64,000 nucleotides of DNA, taken from assembly GCA_028751875.1 (NCBI GenBank), contig CM054140.1, positions 14,721,747 to 14,785,746 of the forward strand. Reading direction: 5' to 3'. Every line of letters begins with the position of its first letter. The stretch's first letter is position 1. Source of the DNA: Rapana venosa. Taxonomy: Eukaryota > Mollusca > Gastropoda > Neogastropoda > Muricidae. The translations under genes and the position numbers were made by a program. Shown one piece after another: positions 34,880 to 46,019 of this stretch. The notes under the pieces were generated by a model. It was not told the origin of the DNA, did no database searches, and was given only the letters and a program-made list of their open reading frames with translations.

Positions 34880-35110
34880 CTTCTCTCCTGGACTAGTGGT
34901 CCAGCGGTTATATACCCGATCAACAGCAAACAAGTCGCAGGTCAGTTCTCATCTGAAGTCTGGAGTTTCCTCCCATCCACAAGACCATGAATGGGTAGTT
35001 TGAGGGGTAGTCTTTTAGATGAGTGAAGTTCTTTGTGCAATGTATATTTAGTCCAAGTTATCTAGAAAACAAATGTAAAAAACCACTAAATAAAACAAAT
35101 TAATGAACAA
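34880..35110 (+). repeat. Probable degraded tRNA-type SINE
   Basis: GACTAGTGGTCCAGCGGTTA resembles a pol III A box and GGTCAGTTCTC a decayed B box about 45 bases on. A TTGTGCAATGTATATTTAG segment and an A-rich tail follow. The match is partial, so the class is tentative. Confidence 0.35.
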
Positions 35111-35217
35111 CACCAACAAACAACCCTGCATAAAGAGATTGCTCTTTGCAAAATTCTGTTGAAAAAATGCCATTCTTGCAAGGAGACAAATACATCAAAA
35201 CACAGGAAACACTGACA

Positions 35218-35345
35218 GGAGGGCAGCTCTGCACTTCAAGGAGAGCATCTTGAATTTCAGGCAAAGAAATCTGCCAGGACTGTAGGTGAATACACTACAT
35301 TACCCTACACTGTGCTACACTACACTAAAATAAAATCTTACGATA
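35218..35345 (+). repeat. Degraded family D tail
   Basis: GGGCAGCTCTGCACTTCAAG, then GGAGAGCATCTTGAATTTCA and AAAGAAATCTGCCAG parallel the tail at 31664-31785. The hairpin is eroded. It ends in CACTAC-like repeats. Confidence 0.5.
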
Positions 35346-35509
35346 CAAAACAATTCCCTGTGAGTTGTTGCCTTATTGGTCAGACTCACAGAATTTGATG
35401 TATTATAACACATTAAGTGATTAACAAATAAAATGCAAATCAATAATGTCATGTGCACTTGCATAAATAAATAAGTAAATAAATATATATATATATTACA
35501 TATATATGT

Positions 35510-35857
35510 TTATTTTATTTGCTCTTTTATATCAAGGATAATGAAATAAGCACTCATGTGCCTTTTTACATCCAGTCCCTATGTGTATGCAGTTTTGTAA
35601 ATTTTGTCACCTGTTCTCGCCGGTACATAATGTCCTACCTCTTTTGAAAAGCAGAGCGGGATGCAACATGTGCAAAAGATGTTCTGCGTGCGTTCACACA
35701 CAGGGCCTTGGTTTATAGTCTCATTTGATGGACTTTTGGGGAGAGAGGAGTCTGCACTGATGTTAACTCCAGGGGAACAATCCCCTTGAACAGGATTCCA
35801 ACCTGGGTCGTCAGATTGTGAGCGCAATGTTCTAACCACTAGGCCATCCCATCCCTC
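35510..35857 (-). mobile_element. Near-complete tRNA-derived SINE (family A), antisense
   Basis: Minus strand, from 35857: GGGATGGCCTAGTGGTTAGA gives an A box and GGTTGGAATCC (35793-35803) a B box at normal pol III spacing. The body includes CCTGGAGTTAACATCAGTGC, CACACGCAGAACATC-like and CAAAAGAGGTAGGACATT segments. It ends in GGATGTAAAAAGGCACATGA with a hairpin and an ATAAAAGAGC tail. It shares head, body or tail with copies at 1-90, 41700-41935, 45467-45737 and 55785-55990. The body carries no protein. Confidence 0.75.
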
Positions 35858-36199
35858 TGTGTGTGTGTGTGTGTTGCAATATGCATGCCACTGAAATGAC
35901 AAACAGAAACACAAAAATCATGTATAAGATAAACTTTTTTATTTTGATTTTAAAGACAAAGTTAGCAAGTACACTCCATTTGATGAGACCTTTTGCCAGA
36001 AGTGGCTGGGAAGGCAGCAGGGCTCATGCTCCAGCTTGCTCATCATAGCTCAACAGGAAGTCTTTCATCTTCCCTTCCGGTCTTTCCTGCTGTGTGTGTG
36101 TGGACATTAAGATACTCCAATGTAAATTCCTATCTATCCACTCCACACCCTGTACCTTAGTTATAAATCATTAAAGGTGGAAGGGAAAAATATCCAGCC
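35858..36199. other. Single-copy DNA, no gene seen
   Basis: A short (GT)n at 35857-35873 borders the SINE head; the rest is unrecognised. Confidence 0.4.
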
Positions 36200-36337
36200 T
36201 AAATGCACACACACACATGCGTGCACATGCATGCATACACACACACGCACACCACAGTGATCAAATATACTCACTCACCCACTCAGAGTAAAAAGACATT
36301 AAATGTACTTGAACCCACTCACAGTCACACACACACA

Positions 36338-36369
<32 letters not shown>

Positions 36370-36372
36370 TAA
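36200..36372. repeat. (AC)n tracts
   Basis: AC/GCAC/ATGC repeats at 36204-36252 and AC with CAT at 36325-36371. Confidence 0.85.
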
Positions 36373-36850
36373 AGAATATATCTTAACAAAATAAACTTGA
36401 AAGGGGCATTAAGGGAAAATTCTGTTAGTGTTATGCATTTATGGACATCCTCTGCTGATAAGCGTTTGGCAACTGCTCATCATTCTGTTTCATCATAAAG
36501 GCAAGAGCAGAGGAGAACACAGCACACTTTGAACATCTCCCTGGTGTATGCTGATGCACCACAAGACCTCAGCAAGGGGTTTTCACAGCATTTTTTTCAG
36601 TCTTCTTGCTCACTTTTATTGCATCCCCTTTTCTGTTTTATTCTCTTCACAGCTTTTGTTTTTAAGCATTTCTTTGTGTCCTTTAAAAATAAATCTGAAC
36701 TTCCTCCCCTATTCTTTCAAACATTTCCTTCCAGGAAGAAATATAAATTTACAAACTAAATGTACATTGCTCTTATCATTTGTTTGGAACAAACTTCCTC
36801 ATCTGGAAGATAATCATCATCACAGTCTCATTGTCTCTCTGAGTCTCCCA
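36373..36850. other. AT-rich single-copy DNA
   Basis: A 138-codon frame crosses it into the CT repeat, but most of its length is low-complexity Phe/Leu/Ser and it has no recognised domain. Confidence 0.35.
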
Positions 36851-36855
36851 CCCAC

Positions 36856-36883
36856 CCTCTCTCTCTCTCTCTCCCTCTCTACA

Positions 36884-36949
<66 letters not shown>

Positions 36950-37053
36950 GAGGGCTGGATATAAAAAAAGCTATTGTTAATGTTATGCTTATTCTATAAC
37001 CCTCTATAAATAAGTTCATTGTTCTATCTCTCTCACAAATTCCTCTCTCTCAC

Positions 37054-37096
<43 letters not shown>

Positions 37097-37108
37097 TCTC
37101 TCTCCCCC
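36856..37108. repeat. (CT)n, SINE-like tail and C40 run
   Basis: CT at 36857-36947, a degraded family A tail-like segment (GGCTGGATATAAAAAAAGCT, 36953-37015), and a pure C run at 37055-37094 with flanking CT repeats. Confidence 0.8.
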
Positions 37109-37201
37109 TTCCCTCTCCCAGTCACCCTGAATCTCTATATTGCTGTGACCAAGTTGCCTACAGAACATTGCTATTCACAAACTGCATTATGATTGAACTA
37201 A

Positions 37202-39044
37202 GAAAAACAACAATGTGTAATCCATTCAGCAAAGACAGAATACTACTCTTCCCAAGTTCTTTGCGCTACATCCATAAAATCTCTTTTTTCCCTCACCTCA
37301 AATCTCCTTGGGTCTGCAAAAACAACTCCTCTGCCTACCACCCACAGCCTGTCTGAACTTCCATCTATCTTTTCTGCCTTCTTTTCAGACAAAGTCCACA
37401 ACATACGCTCCAGACTGGATCAGACTCATTTCCAGCCTGCACCTCCTGATCCCCAGTTCACTGGCACTCCTCTCTTTTCCTTCTGTTCCACAAGTGAAAA
37501 AGAAATCATGACAATTCTGAAGGAAATGACTATAAAATCATGCGACCTCGATCCCATACCTGCTCCTGTTTTCTCACAATGCCTTCCACAATTTGTACCT
37601 ATTATCACTAAAATAGTAAACTCATCTCTTCTGTCAGGATATTTTCCTCAAGCTCTTAAAACCGCAATAGTTACACCTCTACTGAAAAAGCACGACCTTG
37701 ATCCCAACATTCTGAAGAATTATAGACCTGTCTCAAACTTACCCTTTGTCTCTAAAGTACTAGAAAAAGTTGTTCTCAAACAGCTCAACAGTCACCTTCA
37801 TTCCAATGATCTCCTTCCCCCTTTTCAATCTGCCTATCGCCCCAACCACAGCACCGAAAACACCCTAGTCCATACTTTAGATACACTTCTACTTGCTTCT
37901 GATGCAGGAAAAATCTCCCTCCCCACTCTTCTTGACTTATCTGCAGCCTTCGACACTATAGATCACTCAATTCTTCTTTCTCGCCTCCAAAATACATTTG
38001 GTATTAATGGCACAGCCCTCACCTGGTTTACTTCATACCTCACAGACAGATTCCAGAAAGTTATTGTAAACAAAATTCAATCAAAATCTGTCAAAATGGA
38101 ATGTGGAGTCCCACAGGGATCAGTCCTAGGCCCTGTTCTCTTTACTCTCTACACTGCTCCACTCTCACATATAATAAACAACCACCATATTGATCATCAT
38201 TTCTATGCCGATGACACTCAGCTTCAGTGCAGTGATACTGTTGAAAACTTGCCTTCCCTCCTGACAAATATGTCCTACTGCCTTCAAGACATTCAAAACT
38301 GGATGACTCAGAACAAGTTACAACTTAATGCCAATAAAACCGAAGCCATGCTCATAGGGACCCAACATAAACTTTCCTCCATCACAACAACATCAATAGA
38401 ATTTGGCAGTGCGTCAGTTCCTTTGTCCAACTCTGTGAAGTATCTAGGTGTAGTTCTTGACAACACTCTCTATGAAAAAATTAATCACCCAGACCTGCCA
38501 GTCTTGCTACTATCAACTACGGCGCATAAGCGCGATTCGCAAGTATCTGTCCACTGATGCAACTTCCAAGCTCGTCACATCTCTCATTCTTTCACGTTTA
38601 GACTACTGTAATTCTCTTTTGGTTGGCCTACCAGTATCATCCATCCACTCTCTTCAAAGCATACAAAACTCTGCAGCTCGACTGGTCCTAAGAAAGAAAA
38701 AATCCGAACACATCACTCCTCTTCTGCGATCTTTTCACTGGCTGCCAGTCTCACAAAGACTGAAGTATAAGATCAATACCCTCTGTTTCAAATGTCTCCA
38801 CAAATCTGCACCATCTTATCTTTGTAACTGTCTTCACCTGTACACTCCATCCCGTTCTCTTCGTTCAGCCGCAGATACTTTGTGCCTTCAAACACCCAGA
38901 TTCAAACAAACCACTGTTGGCTGTCGATCTTTTTCTGTTTCTGGTCCGTCCACGTGGAATGACCTCCCTCTTTCACTTCGCCAAAAACCTTCACTTGATA
39001 CCTTCAAATCCAGCCTCAAAACACACTTATTTCCTACCTGACAC
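37202..39044 (+). pseudogene. LINE reverse transcriptase, one frameshift
   Basis: The frame is open from 37202 and contains FSAFFSDKVHNIRSRLD, then NYRPVSNLPFVSKVLEKVVL, AFDTIDHSIL, GVPQGSVLGPVLF and FYADDTQLQ (the catalytic FADD-type box near 38211), and KYLGVVLDNTL. A one-base deletion near 38470 moves the rest into the next frame, as the related copy at 46.7 kb shows. After it come LSRLDYCNSLLVGLP, FHWLPVSQRLKYKIN, WNDLPLSLR and FKSSLKTHLF. The HWLPV and LDYCN-LLAGLP motifs are characteristic of the L2/CR1 group. With the shift repaired, it would be nearly intact from the linker to the end, so it looks fairly young. Confidence 0.85.
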
Positions 39045-39276
39045 TTTCCCCTCATATCCGTCTCTACTTTTCAACAGCATCCTTCATCTCCTAAGTGTGT
39101 TCGCGGTGTGTGTGTGTGTGTGTGTGTGTGTGTACATACACGTGCATAAATTTGAAATATGTTCTTTATTATATTTGAGGAAAGTTGCATGCGCGTAAAT
39201 GATTTGAGTGCAAGTGCTTCGATTTGTTTGTTTTACAAGATTCGGCGCTATATAAATTCCATATATTATTATTATG
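37202..39276 (+). mobile_element. 5'-truncated L2/CR1-like LINE
   Basis: This is a non-LTR retrotransposon copy. It starts inside the linker before the reverse transcriptase, covers the polymerase and C-terminal region (37202-39041), and ends in a 3' region with (GT)n at 39108-39132 and the tail GGCGCTATATAAATTCCA plus (ATT)n at about 39243-39276. The endonuclease domain is missing, as is usual for 5'-truncated LINE insertions. The upstream junction lies somewhere between the C run at 37094 and 37202 and was not resolved. Confidence 0.85.
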
Positions 39277-39449
39277 AAGCCAGAGAGTACCAGTACAGAC
39301 CAAAAACAACAAAAATACATACATTCAGAACACAACCCTAAGTTTTACCCTGACAAATGTGGAAGAACATTCAATGACAAAAATATGTACCACAAACTAA
39401 AGTATCTAGTTGGGAGATACAAACATCTTGATCATCAAAATACACGTGT

Positions 39450-39454
39450 ACACA

Positions 39455-39501
<47 letters not shown>
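39450..39501. repeat. (AC)n
   Basis: A pure AC array preceded by ACACGTGTACACACAA; the sequence 39277-39449 is unrecognised. Confidence 0.9.
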
Positions 39502-40395
39502 GCAGCACTGGAAATTGTGCAAGAAACTGCATCTTTGAACCTTTTATTTATTTTATTTTTTTAAACAGTATACTTCCAAGTTCCAGTACTTGTGGCAAAA
39601 ACACAATGCAAAAGTCCTATGAAACTATGAACCACATAAGCGTTACCTCTTGCATACACCTCAAAAAAGGACTCGAAATGAGTTGAAAAGGTAACACAAA
39701 CAGGCAATGGATCCATCACTGCCTGCATACTTGTACATGCATGTCACTGTGGAAAACTGTTCAATTTGAACAGCAGCGCAAGAAAACAAATGTCAATTAC
39801 CTGACACACAGTTTGCTTTCTCTAGCCTACAATATTTAGACCACTTTTCCCCCCAGATCTTGCTTACTATCAGAAGACAGTCCCACATACTCCCATAGCT
39901 AAGTTTGCTGCTTCAGTGCTTCTTCTCTTGCTGGCCATGTATACCACACCCAGATGTCAGCTCATGTTATAATTAAGTGCAACAGCTTGCTGCCAGTCTA
40001 AGCACTACAACTGCAAGGTACAATGGTAATTAATTACATACCTCTAGATCACAGAGCCACATGAAAGTAAAGTGCTACTGTTCTGGTTAATTAAATAAAT
40101 GAAGTGCATATGATGTTACCGTGTAGTGTGTACTCAGTCCACCACAAACACAACAATGCACGTGTATATATATCATTATATGCTTAAAATATTACAAACA
40201 TTTCTGTTCGTTTATATCTGAACCAATATGAAAACAAAAATAAAAGAATGTGTTGAATAGCAAGTGAATGTTAACCAGTTGCTTCTTCAGAACACATACA
40301 TATTTCACTTTCAGTATGATTATATAGTCTTGTCCTATTTATGGTTACTTGTTGCATATTATGCGAAACATGAAATATTCTGACTTAAGTTGATA
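39502..40395. other. AT-rich single-copy DNA
   Basis: No recognised repeat, RNA or coding exon in this stretch. Confidence 0.4.
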
Positions 40396-40771
40396 TGCAA
40401 GTGTGAGCGCATGCATGTGTGTGTGTGTGAGAGAGAGTGTGTGTGTACAAACTACCCTTGTGTGTGTTGTGTGTGTATGTGTGTCTGTGTCTCTATTGTG
40501 TGTGCCTACTGTGTGTGTGTCTGTGCATGTGTGTCACCGAGTGTGTGTTTAAGGGGGACAAGTGACAGAAACAGACACTGAGACAGACAGACAGACACTG
40601 AGACAGACAAAGACTGAAAGAGACAGTGTGTGTGATGTGTGTGTGTGCATGCATGTAGAGAGAGTTACAGGGAACACTGTTCCATGGCAAAAGCATATAT
40701 GTACGCACACACATATGTATCTTGACATATGTAAATATTGTCACTGTGTTACTGTGTGTGTGTTTTGTGTG

Positions 40772-40823
<52 letters not shown>
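40396..40823. repeat. (GT)n and (GACA)n tracts
   Basis: Broken GT repeats at 40410-40550, ACTGAGACAGACAGACAG repeats at 40577-40620 and a pure GT array at 40768-40822. Confidence 0.85.
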
Positions 40824-40825
<2 letters not shown>

Positions 40826-41089
40826 ATGTTATGCATACTTGTCATGTGTTTGAGTGAGTGAAAATACTTTTTTTTTAAACCGAAGCCATTCCCACTGATC
40901 AAGATCTTCATTTCTGTTCCTTCATGGGGGAGGAATGCGATGATTAGTTTACAAACTCTTAACAGAATGACCAGCAGACACTGCTGGGAAGTGCCTTTTC
41001 TAAGGGTTACAATACATTGGCACCATAATGGCAGAGTGCCAAAGAAGGTAGGCAATACTTCTTAAAGGAAGAATGAGCACACTTGCAAC
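40824..41089. other. Single-copy DNA, no gene seen
   Basis: Nothing recognised. Confidence 0.4.
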
Positions 41090-41582
41090 CTTGAATCTAA
41101 TTCAAATTTAAGTCATCATAGCAATCTAATTCATGTTTAACTTTAAGTCATCATGGCAATCTAATTCATGTATAACTTAAACTTAAGTCATCACAGCAAT
41201 CTAATTCAAGTTCAATAAATAATAATAATAATAATGTATGGAATTTATATAGCGCTGAATCTTGTAAAGCAACAAATCAAAGCGCTCAGTCCTCACGACA
41301 ATCTAATTCAGGTTTAACTTTGTTTAAGTCATCACTGCAATCTAATTCAAGTTTAACTTTAAGTCATCACAGCAATGTAATTCAAGTTACACTTCATGGC
41401 AATCTAATTCAAGTTTAACTTTAACTAGTTTAACTTTAAGTCATCACAGCAATCTAATTCAAGTTTAACTTTAAGTAATCACAGTAATCTAATTCAAGTT
41501 TAACTTTAAGTCATCACAGTAAATTGAGTAATCTAATTCAAGTTCAAGTCATCAATGCAATCTAATTCAAGTTTAAGTCATA
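41090..41582. repeat. Minisatellite, about 35-base unit, with LINE-tail insert
   Basis: The unit is close to TCTAATTCAAGTTTAACTTT followed by AAGTCATCACAGCAA. Copies vary by deletion of the TTTAACTTTAAG part. The array is interrupted at 41217-41300 by an antisense LINE tail, after which the units resume. Confidence 0.85.
41217..41300 (-). mobile_element. LINE 3'-tail fragment inside the minisatellite, antisense
   Basis: (AAT)n, then GTATGGAATTTATATAGCGC, TGAATCTTGTAAAGCAAC and AAATCAAAGCGCT is the reverse complement of the LINE tail at 39200-39276. About 80 bases were inserted; ACAATCTAATTCAGG marks the return to the repeat unit. Confidence 0.75.
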
Positions 41583-41699
41583 CAACATGGTTTCAATTTC
41601 AGTCAAATGGTGCTAATGACATATATTACTAAGTTTTCTTTTGTTGTTCACTTTTAATTAAGGTACTAGAAACTGTAATGGGCAGTGCCTTTTCAACCC

Positions 41700-41935
41700 C
41701 AATACCTTTTTAGTTTTACTTACAGAGGTGCTTACCCATGGAACAAAATTTTTGGATGAGGCACATTTTTAAACATGTTCCCCCTTCTGGAAGAGTAGGC
41801 CATTTGTGCTAGTGGGAGTGGATAATGAAATTTACAAAACCACATGCACACAGGGAATGGATGTAAAAAAAAAGAAAGAACACAAATGCCCATTCCATTA
41901 TCCTTGAAATAAAAGAATAACAAATAGATAAACAT
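41700..41935 (+). mobile_element. SINE family A, 3' portion
   Basis: TTCTGGAAGAGTAGGCCATT matches the body segment at 45700-45720 and, antisense, 35630-35650. The tail GGAATGGATGTAAAAA through CCATTATCCTTGAAATAAAA matches 19-90. The tRNA-like head is absent, so the copy is 5'-truncated. Confidence 0.6.
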
Positions 41936-43400
41936 TTAACCTGTCACTGTCAACTTTGCACTCGGAAACTAGAAAAGCTTCCTGTTAATGTTATATGAAA
42001 AATATTGTTTATATTATAATTTACAGACTTTTGGGGTTTTTTAAGAAGTGAACTGAAATAATAATAGTGATTCAGTGTTGGATAAAAGTATATGACCAGA
42101 CCCCTACAAAAATGAATATAAATATCATAAACATATGACATACACTACAGCACTTCAACTTTTTTTATATTTAAAAAATATAAAAAGTCAGTCCAGTCCA
42201 CAAGTATTTAAGATGTACACTACAACTTCTGTTACTACACCACTTCAGCCCCTTCTACTTCTGCTACTATGCTACTAAGCACCACTGCTGATACTATACT
42301 ATTACTGACACAGAAGAAAATAAACCTTGCTACACTAAACTATACTATAGGCAACATCTGTGTACTCTTTCCTCATTAAACACAACCATAGCTTTTTTTT
42401 TATGTGTACACATACTCATACTATGTAAAATGTGCCAAATGATTCAGTACTAAATTTAAATGCCACTATGTGGTCAACCAAACTCTAGTTCAAATTCTGT
42501 TTCATTAGGCCTACATGTATACAAGTTTTGGCACACATTAAGAAGTTTACAATGTTGAACTACTGATCTACTAAACTAGCGACAGCTTTTTAAAAACCAT
42601 GATAACAGTTCACCACCTTCTGGATGTTATCCTAAGTTATAACATTATACAGTTCACGACCTCGAGTCTAGGTATATTATTGTTGAGTGTTGATGAGAGT
42701 AATGGGGGCGGGGCCTAAATCGTAATGTGTCCATGTGTAAATAGAACTAGCCACTACTGTGATGAAGTGATGATCACATATTTTGCACATTTTCCAAAAG
42801 TATGGCTTGTAATTTACCACATTGTTTATATATTTCTGTTGTCCACAGTTAAGTTTTCACATTGGATCAAGTCAAGAAAAATGTCAACTAAGGAGAAAGG
42901 AAAAAGCTGATAAGACATACCTTCTCTCTGCTTCCTGGAACTTTTGATTATTCAGTCGAATCCTCCACAAACACTTTCTTAAGACCTAGATCTGGAAACA
43001 GATCACCAATTGGAAATCATCAACACTTTCACAGTGCTAAATAAGATAGTCTGGGGGTAAACACTGGACATTCAGCACGTGAAACAATAGGGGCCTACTT
43101 CCTAAAGTGTCGGCTGCTCCAAACTTTTACTTTCATTGAACTGTGTACACGGGATACAGCAAGCAGCGCCGCCTTGCGGGGTTTGTTACTTTACCCCCCT
43201 CATCAACTTCAGCAATCAGAAGAAAAGCCAGCCATCCGATTGCTGATTTAACTTTTATATGGGGTTCATATTGTGAGTATTGACCAAATTTTATAAGCTG
43301 AACTAAAGCTAGATCTATTAACTACTCTGTGAAAACTGTATCACTTAATTAAGTCAAATTCAGAAAGTAGGTTAGGCCTACACGTAAGTCGTCTTTTTGA
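41936..43400. other. AT-rich single-copy DNA
   Basis: Nothing coding recognised. A small GC-rich patch (AGCGCCGCCTTGCGGGG, near 43168-43184) stands out from the surrounding AT-rich sequence. Confidence 0.4.
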
Positions 43401-43404
43401 AACA

Positions 43405-43432
43405 ACACACTTCCGGCGGCGACAGGACAAAC
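43405..43432 (+). promoter_or_regulatory. Possible ETS-type promoter element
   Basis: CACTTCCGGCGGCGAC is a strong match to the ETS-site consensus common at animal housekeeping promoters, and lies 10-20 bases before an ATG in ACAAACATGG context. No coding exon or donor follows within the palindromic repeat cluster, so promoter function is only a suggestion. Confidence 0.25.
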
Positions 43433-43452
43433 ATGGTCAATGCCACTATAAT

Positions 43453-43547
43453 GTCACAATGTCACTAGCGGTGACACAATGTCACTAGCACTAGCGGTGA
43501 CATTGTGTCACCAGCACTAGCGGTGACACAATGTCACTAGCGGTGAA
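43453..43547. repeat. Cluster of short palindromic repeats
   Basis: A unit close to AATGTCACTAGCGGTGACAC occurs about four times, once in inverted sense (GTGACATTGTGTCACC). GTCAC and GTGAC pair within and between units, so the stretch can form nested hairpins. Confidence 0.75.
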
Positions 43548-45466
43548 ATATGATTTGAACAAGGGTATGTTCAACCAAAATTCTGATCATAGTAATAGAA
43601 ACAGATCAGCATAGATTTTTGTCTGCTCTCCAATGTAGATGCATCAATATTAGCATTTTTTTGGTCAACCACACACATATGATACTGTGATAGAAAAATC
43701 GTTTTCTGAGGACTGATCAACCAGTGATTCAATTTACAAATCAGTTTAATATTTTAGGCCTTATAAGCATTTATGGTGGATTGCTGTAAATGGTAGCAAA
43801 ATCGTGACGAAGAAGATGACTTAGCTGCAGCATGTCACACTGCATTGTGTGGATAGCTGACAGGGAAATCAATCCCATTAATATTTTAATATTTATTACT
43901 ACCTTGAGAGTTCTACCCAAATACTGAAATAGTAAGGGAATTTTACTTTCACTTTCAGGTACTTTTAGTGTCTCAATAAGCCAATCCTCGTGAGTTTGGC
44001 GGAGATGGCATGTAATTAGCCAGCCCTCCTTTTTTTTGTTTAAGGCTTAGGAGTAGGCTGAGTGAAATTGATATTGATAATAGATGCCTGACTGGTGCAT
44101 AACCCAATGGGCTAATCAAACCACAAGTTTTTATTGTAAATAAAATATTGTACCTGTATGTAAGTAACTAAGTTGCTAGCAAGTGTATTTGGGTGCAGAT
44201 ACAGAAGAAGATTTCTGTGTGCTGAGATTCTTCTTACCCCCATTACAGGGTGTTTTGTGTACATGTAAAAATGGCAACGAAAAGTCAGTAATCAAATTGT
44301 ATTCAAAAGGGGGGAAAAAATCATCTTAACTTTGTACGTTTATCTAGGTCTTAGGCTTTCCCTAGAAGAGACAGGATATCTGTATTCTGGCCTTTAGGAT
44401 GAAATTTTGATAGGACTTGAAAACGATGAGACTTGAAGCCTCTTTTAGCTTTATGTTTATCTATCAAGTATCCCAGCTATGAATGGTTGAAACGCCTATG
44501 CCACCAAGAACATCAGCTCTAGACAACTAGAGTCAGATCATGCTGCTCAGTGTAGAGTGGGGGTTGAGTCTCAGCCACCACCAACAGGCTTCTGGCATGG
44601 GAGACCTGCTTGAACAGCCACCTGGGCCCCCTTCTGTTCCTGTGAAGAAGAAAAGTTACTCTCAGTCTTCAAGTTTTGGGTGTCTAGGAGTGACTGTTGA
44701 ATTCACCAAGAAGTAGGTGTCCTGGCTTCCTTTTAGGACTACCTAGTCTATGCAAACTGAGGCATGCTGAGCTCAGTCTGTAAGCTATAACGAGTATTGA
44801 CAATGGTCATTTCTTCTTTTTCTATTGCTGAATGACATGCTCTTCCCTCAGTGACTGTAAATGTAACATAGTTTGTTGTGACGTTTCCAAAATGCAGGCA
44901 GATCTTATGTTTCTCCCATATTTCCTCCCTCTCCTCTCACCATACACCACCTGTTCTCGGTCCTGAACCACCCCACAGTTTACTGGCAGTGTAACAGTTA
45001 AAGTTTTTTTCAGAATCTCTTTTCAAATGATCAAAATCTTTTAGATAAAAGCAGATGGTTAACAAGAATAAAGCTTTTTAAATAAAGATCAGTTAAATAC
45101 TAATCTTTACACTAGTTTACACACATAAATGCTTCCATATTCAAAACAATATGCACACACAGATATATTTAAATAGGTACATGCAAACAGGCAAGCATGC
45201 ATGCATGTGGGAAAATGCAAATCTACACATAGTACTCCTACAGAGTCAAACATAATCGAAAATGCCAATGATGTCTATAGAAAATGAAATAGTGATTACA
45301 AAAGTGTGTCCGATAGGAACTGAAGACTTGAGCAGTGCACTCAGTTTGGTTATGTCATAATTATGTGATGGTCAAGCATCAAGTACAACTGAAGAGACTA
45401 CCATCATTGCTCCCTACTCTTTTTTTTTCCTATTTTGATGGACTAATGACATAATTATCCTTGAGC
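43548..45466. other. AT-rich single-copy DNA
   Basis: No recognised gene or repeat family. Small frames only. Confidence 0.4.
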
Positions 45467-45737
45467 GTGGGGTTGGGATAGCCTATGGGTTAGAGCATTG
45501 TGCTTGCAGTTGGATGGCCTTGGTTCCAGCCAATACTGAGACACCTGTTCAATAAGATTTTTCCCCCTGGAGTTGTTTTTTTAAACATCAGTACTGACTT
45601 GACTCTACTCTCACTCCTTCGTATGAGACTGCAAACTGAGCCCTGTGTATGAATGCACACAGAACATCTTATGCTCACATTAAAACCTGTTCTGCCTTTC
45701 AAGAGAGTAGGCCATTCATGCTGGTAAAAATGGATGA
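45467..45737 (+). mobile_element. SINE family A, head and body
   Basis: GGTTGGGATAGCCTATGGGTTAGAGCATTG is an A-box-bearing head (shown in two parts: GGTTGGGATAGCCTATGGG and TTAGAGCATTG), and GGTTCCAGCC a decayed B box. The body matches the antisense copy at 35510-35857. It stops at a C25-A13 run (45738-45775), so the usual tail is missing or replaced. Confidence 0.6.
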
Positions 45738-45741
45738 CCCC

Positions 45742-45772
<31 letters not shown>

Positions 45773-45775
45773 AAA
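45738..45775. repeat. C25-A13 run
   Basis: A pure C run directly joined to an A run, at the point where the SINE similarity ends. Confidence 0.85.
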
Positions 45776-46019
45776 TCACATGCACTCTGGTGTCATGTTT
45801 AGACATCATCCATGAAGTCAAAATAATAAATAATAAATAGAATTTATATAGCACTATATCTTGCAAAAAGAAATCAAAGTGCTTGCATTCAACACACCCA
45901 TACATACAACCAATAACAATTAACAGAGTTAACAAATTCAAATGTACATACACGCACACACACACACACATACACACACACACACACAAAGATTTACACT
46001 TTGGCAGGGTGATGGATTT

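Noticed and set aside
36529..36964. 138-codon plus-strand frame
   Set aside because: Half of it is CT repeat and the rest is Phe/Leu/Ser-rich AT DNA. A WNKLP string resembles a LINE C-terminus, but nothing around it supports that.
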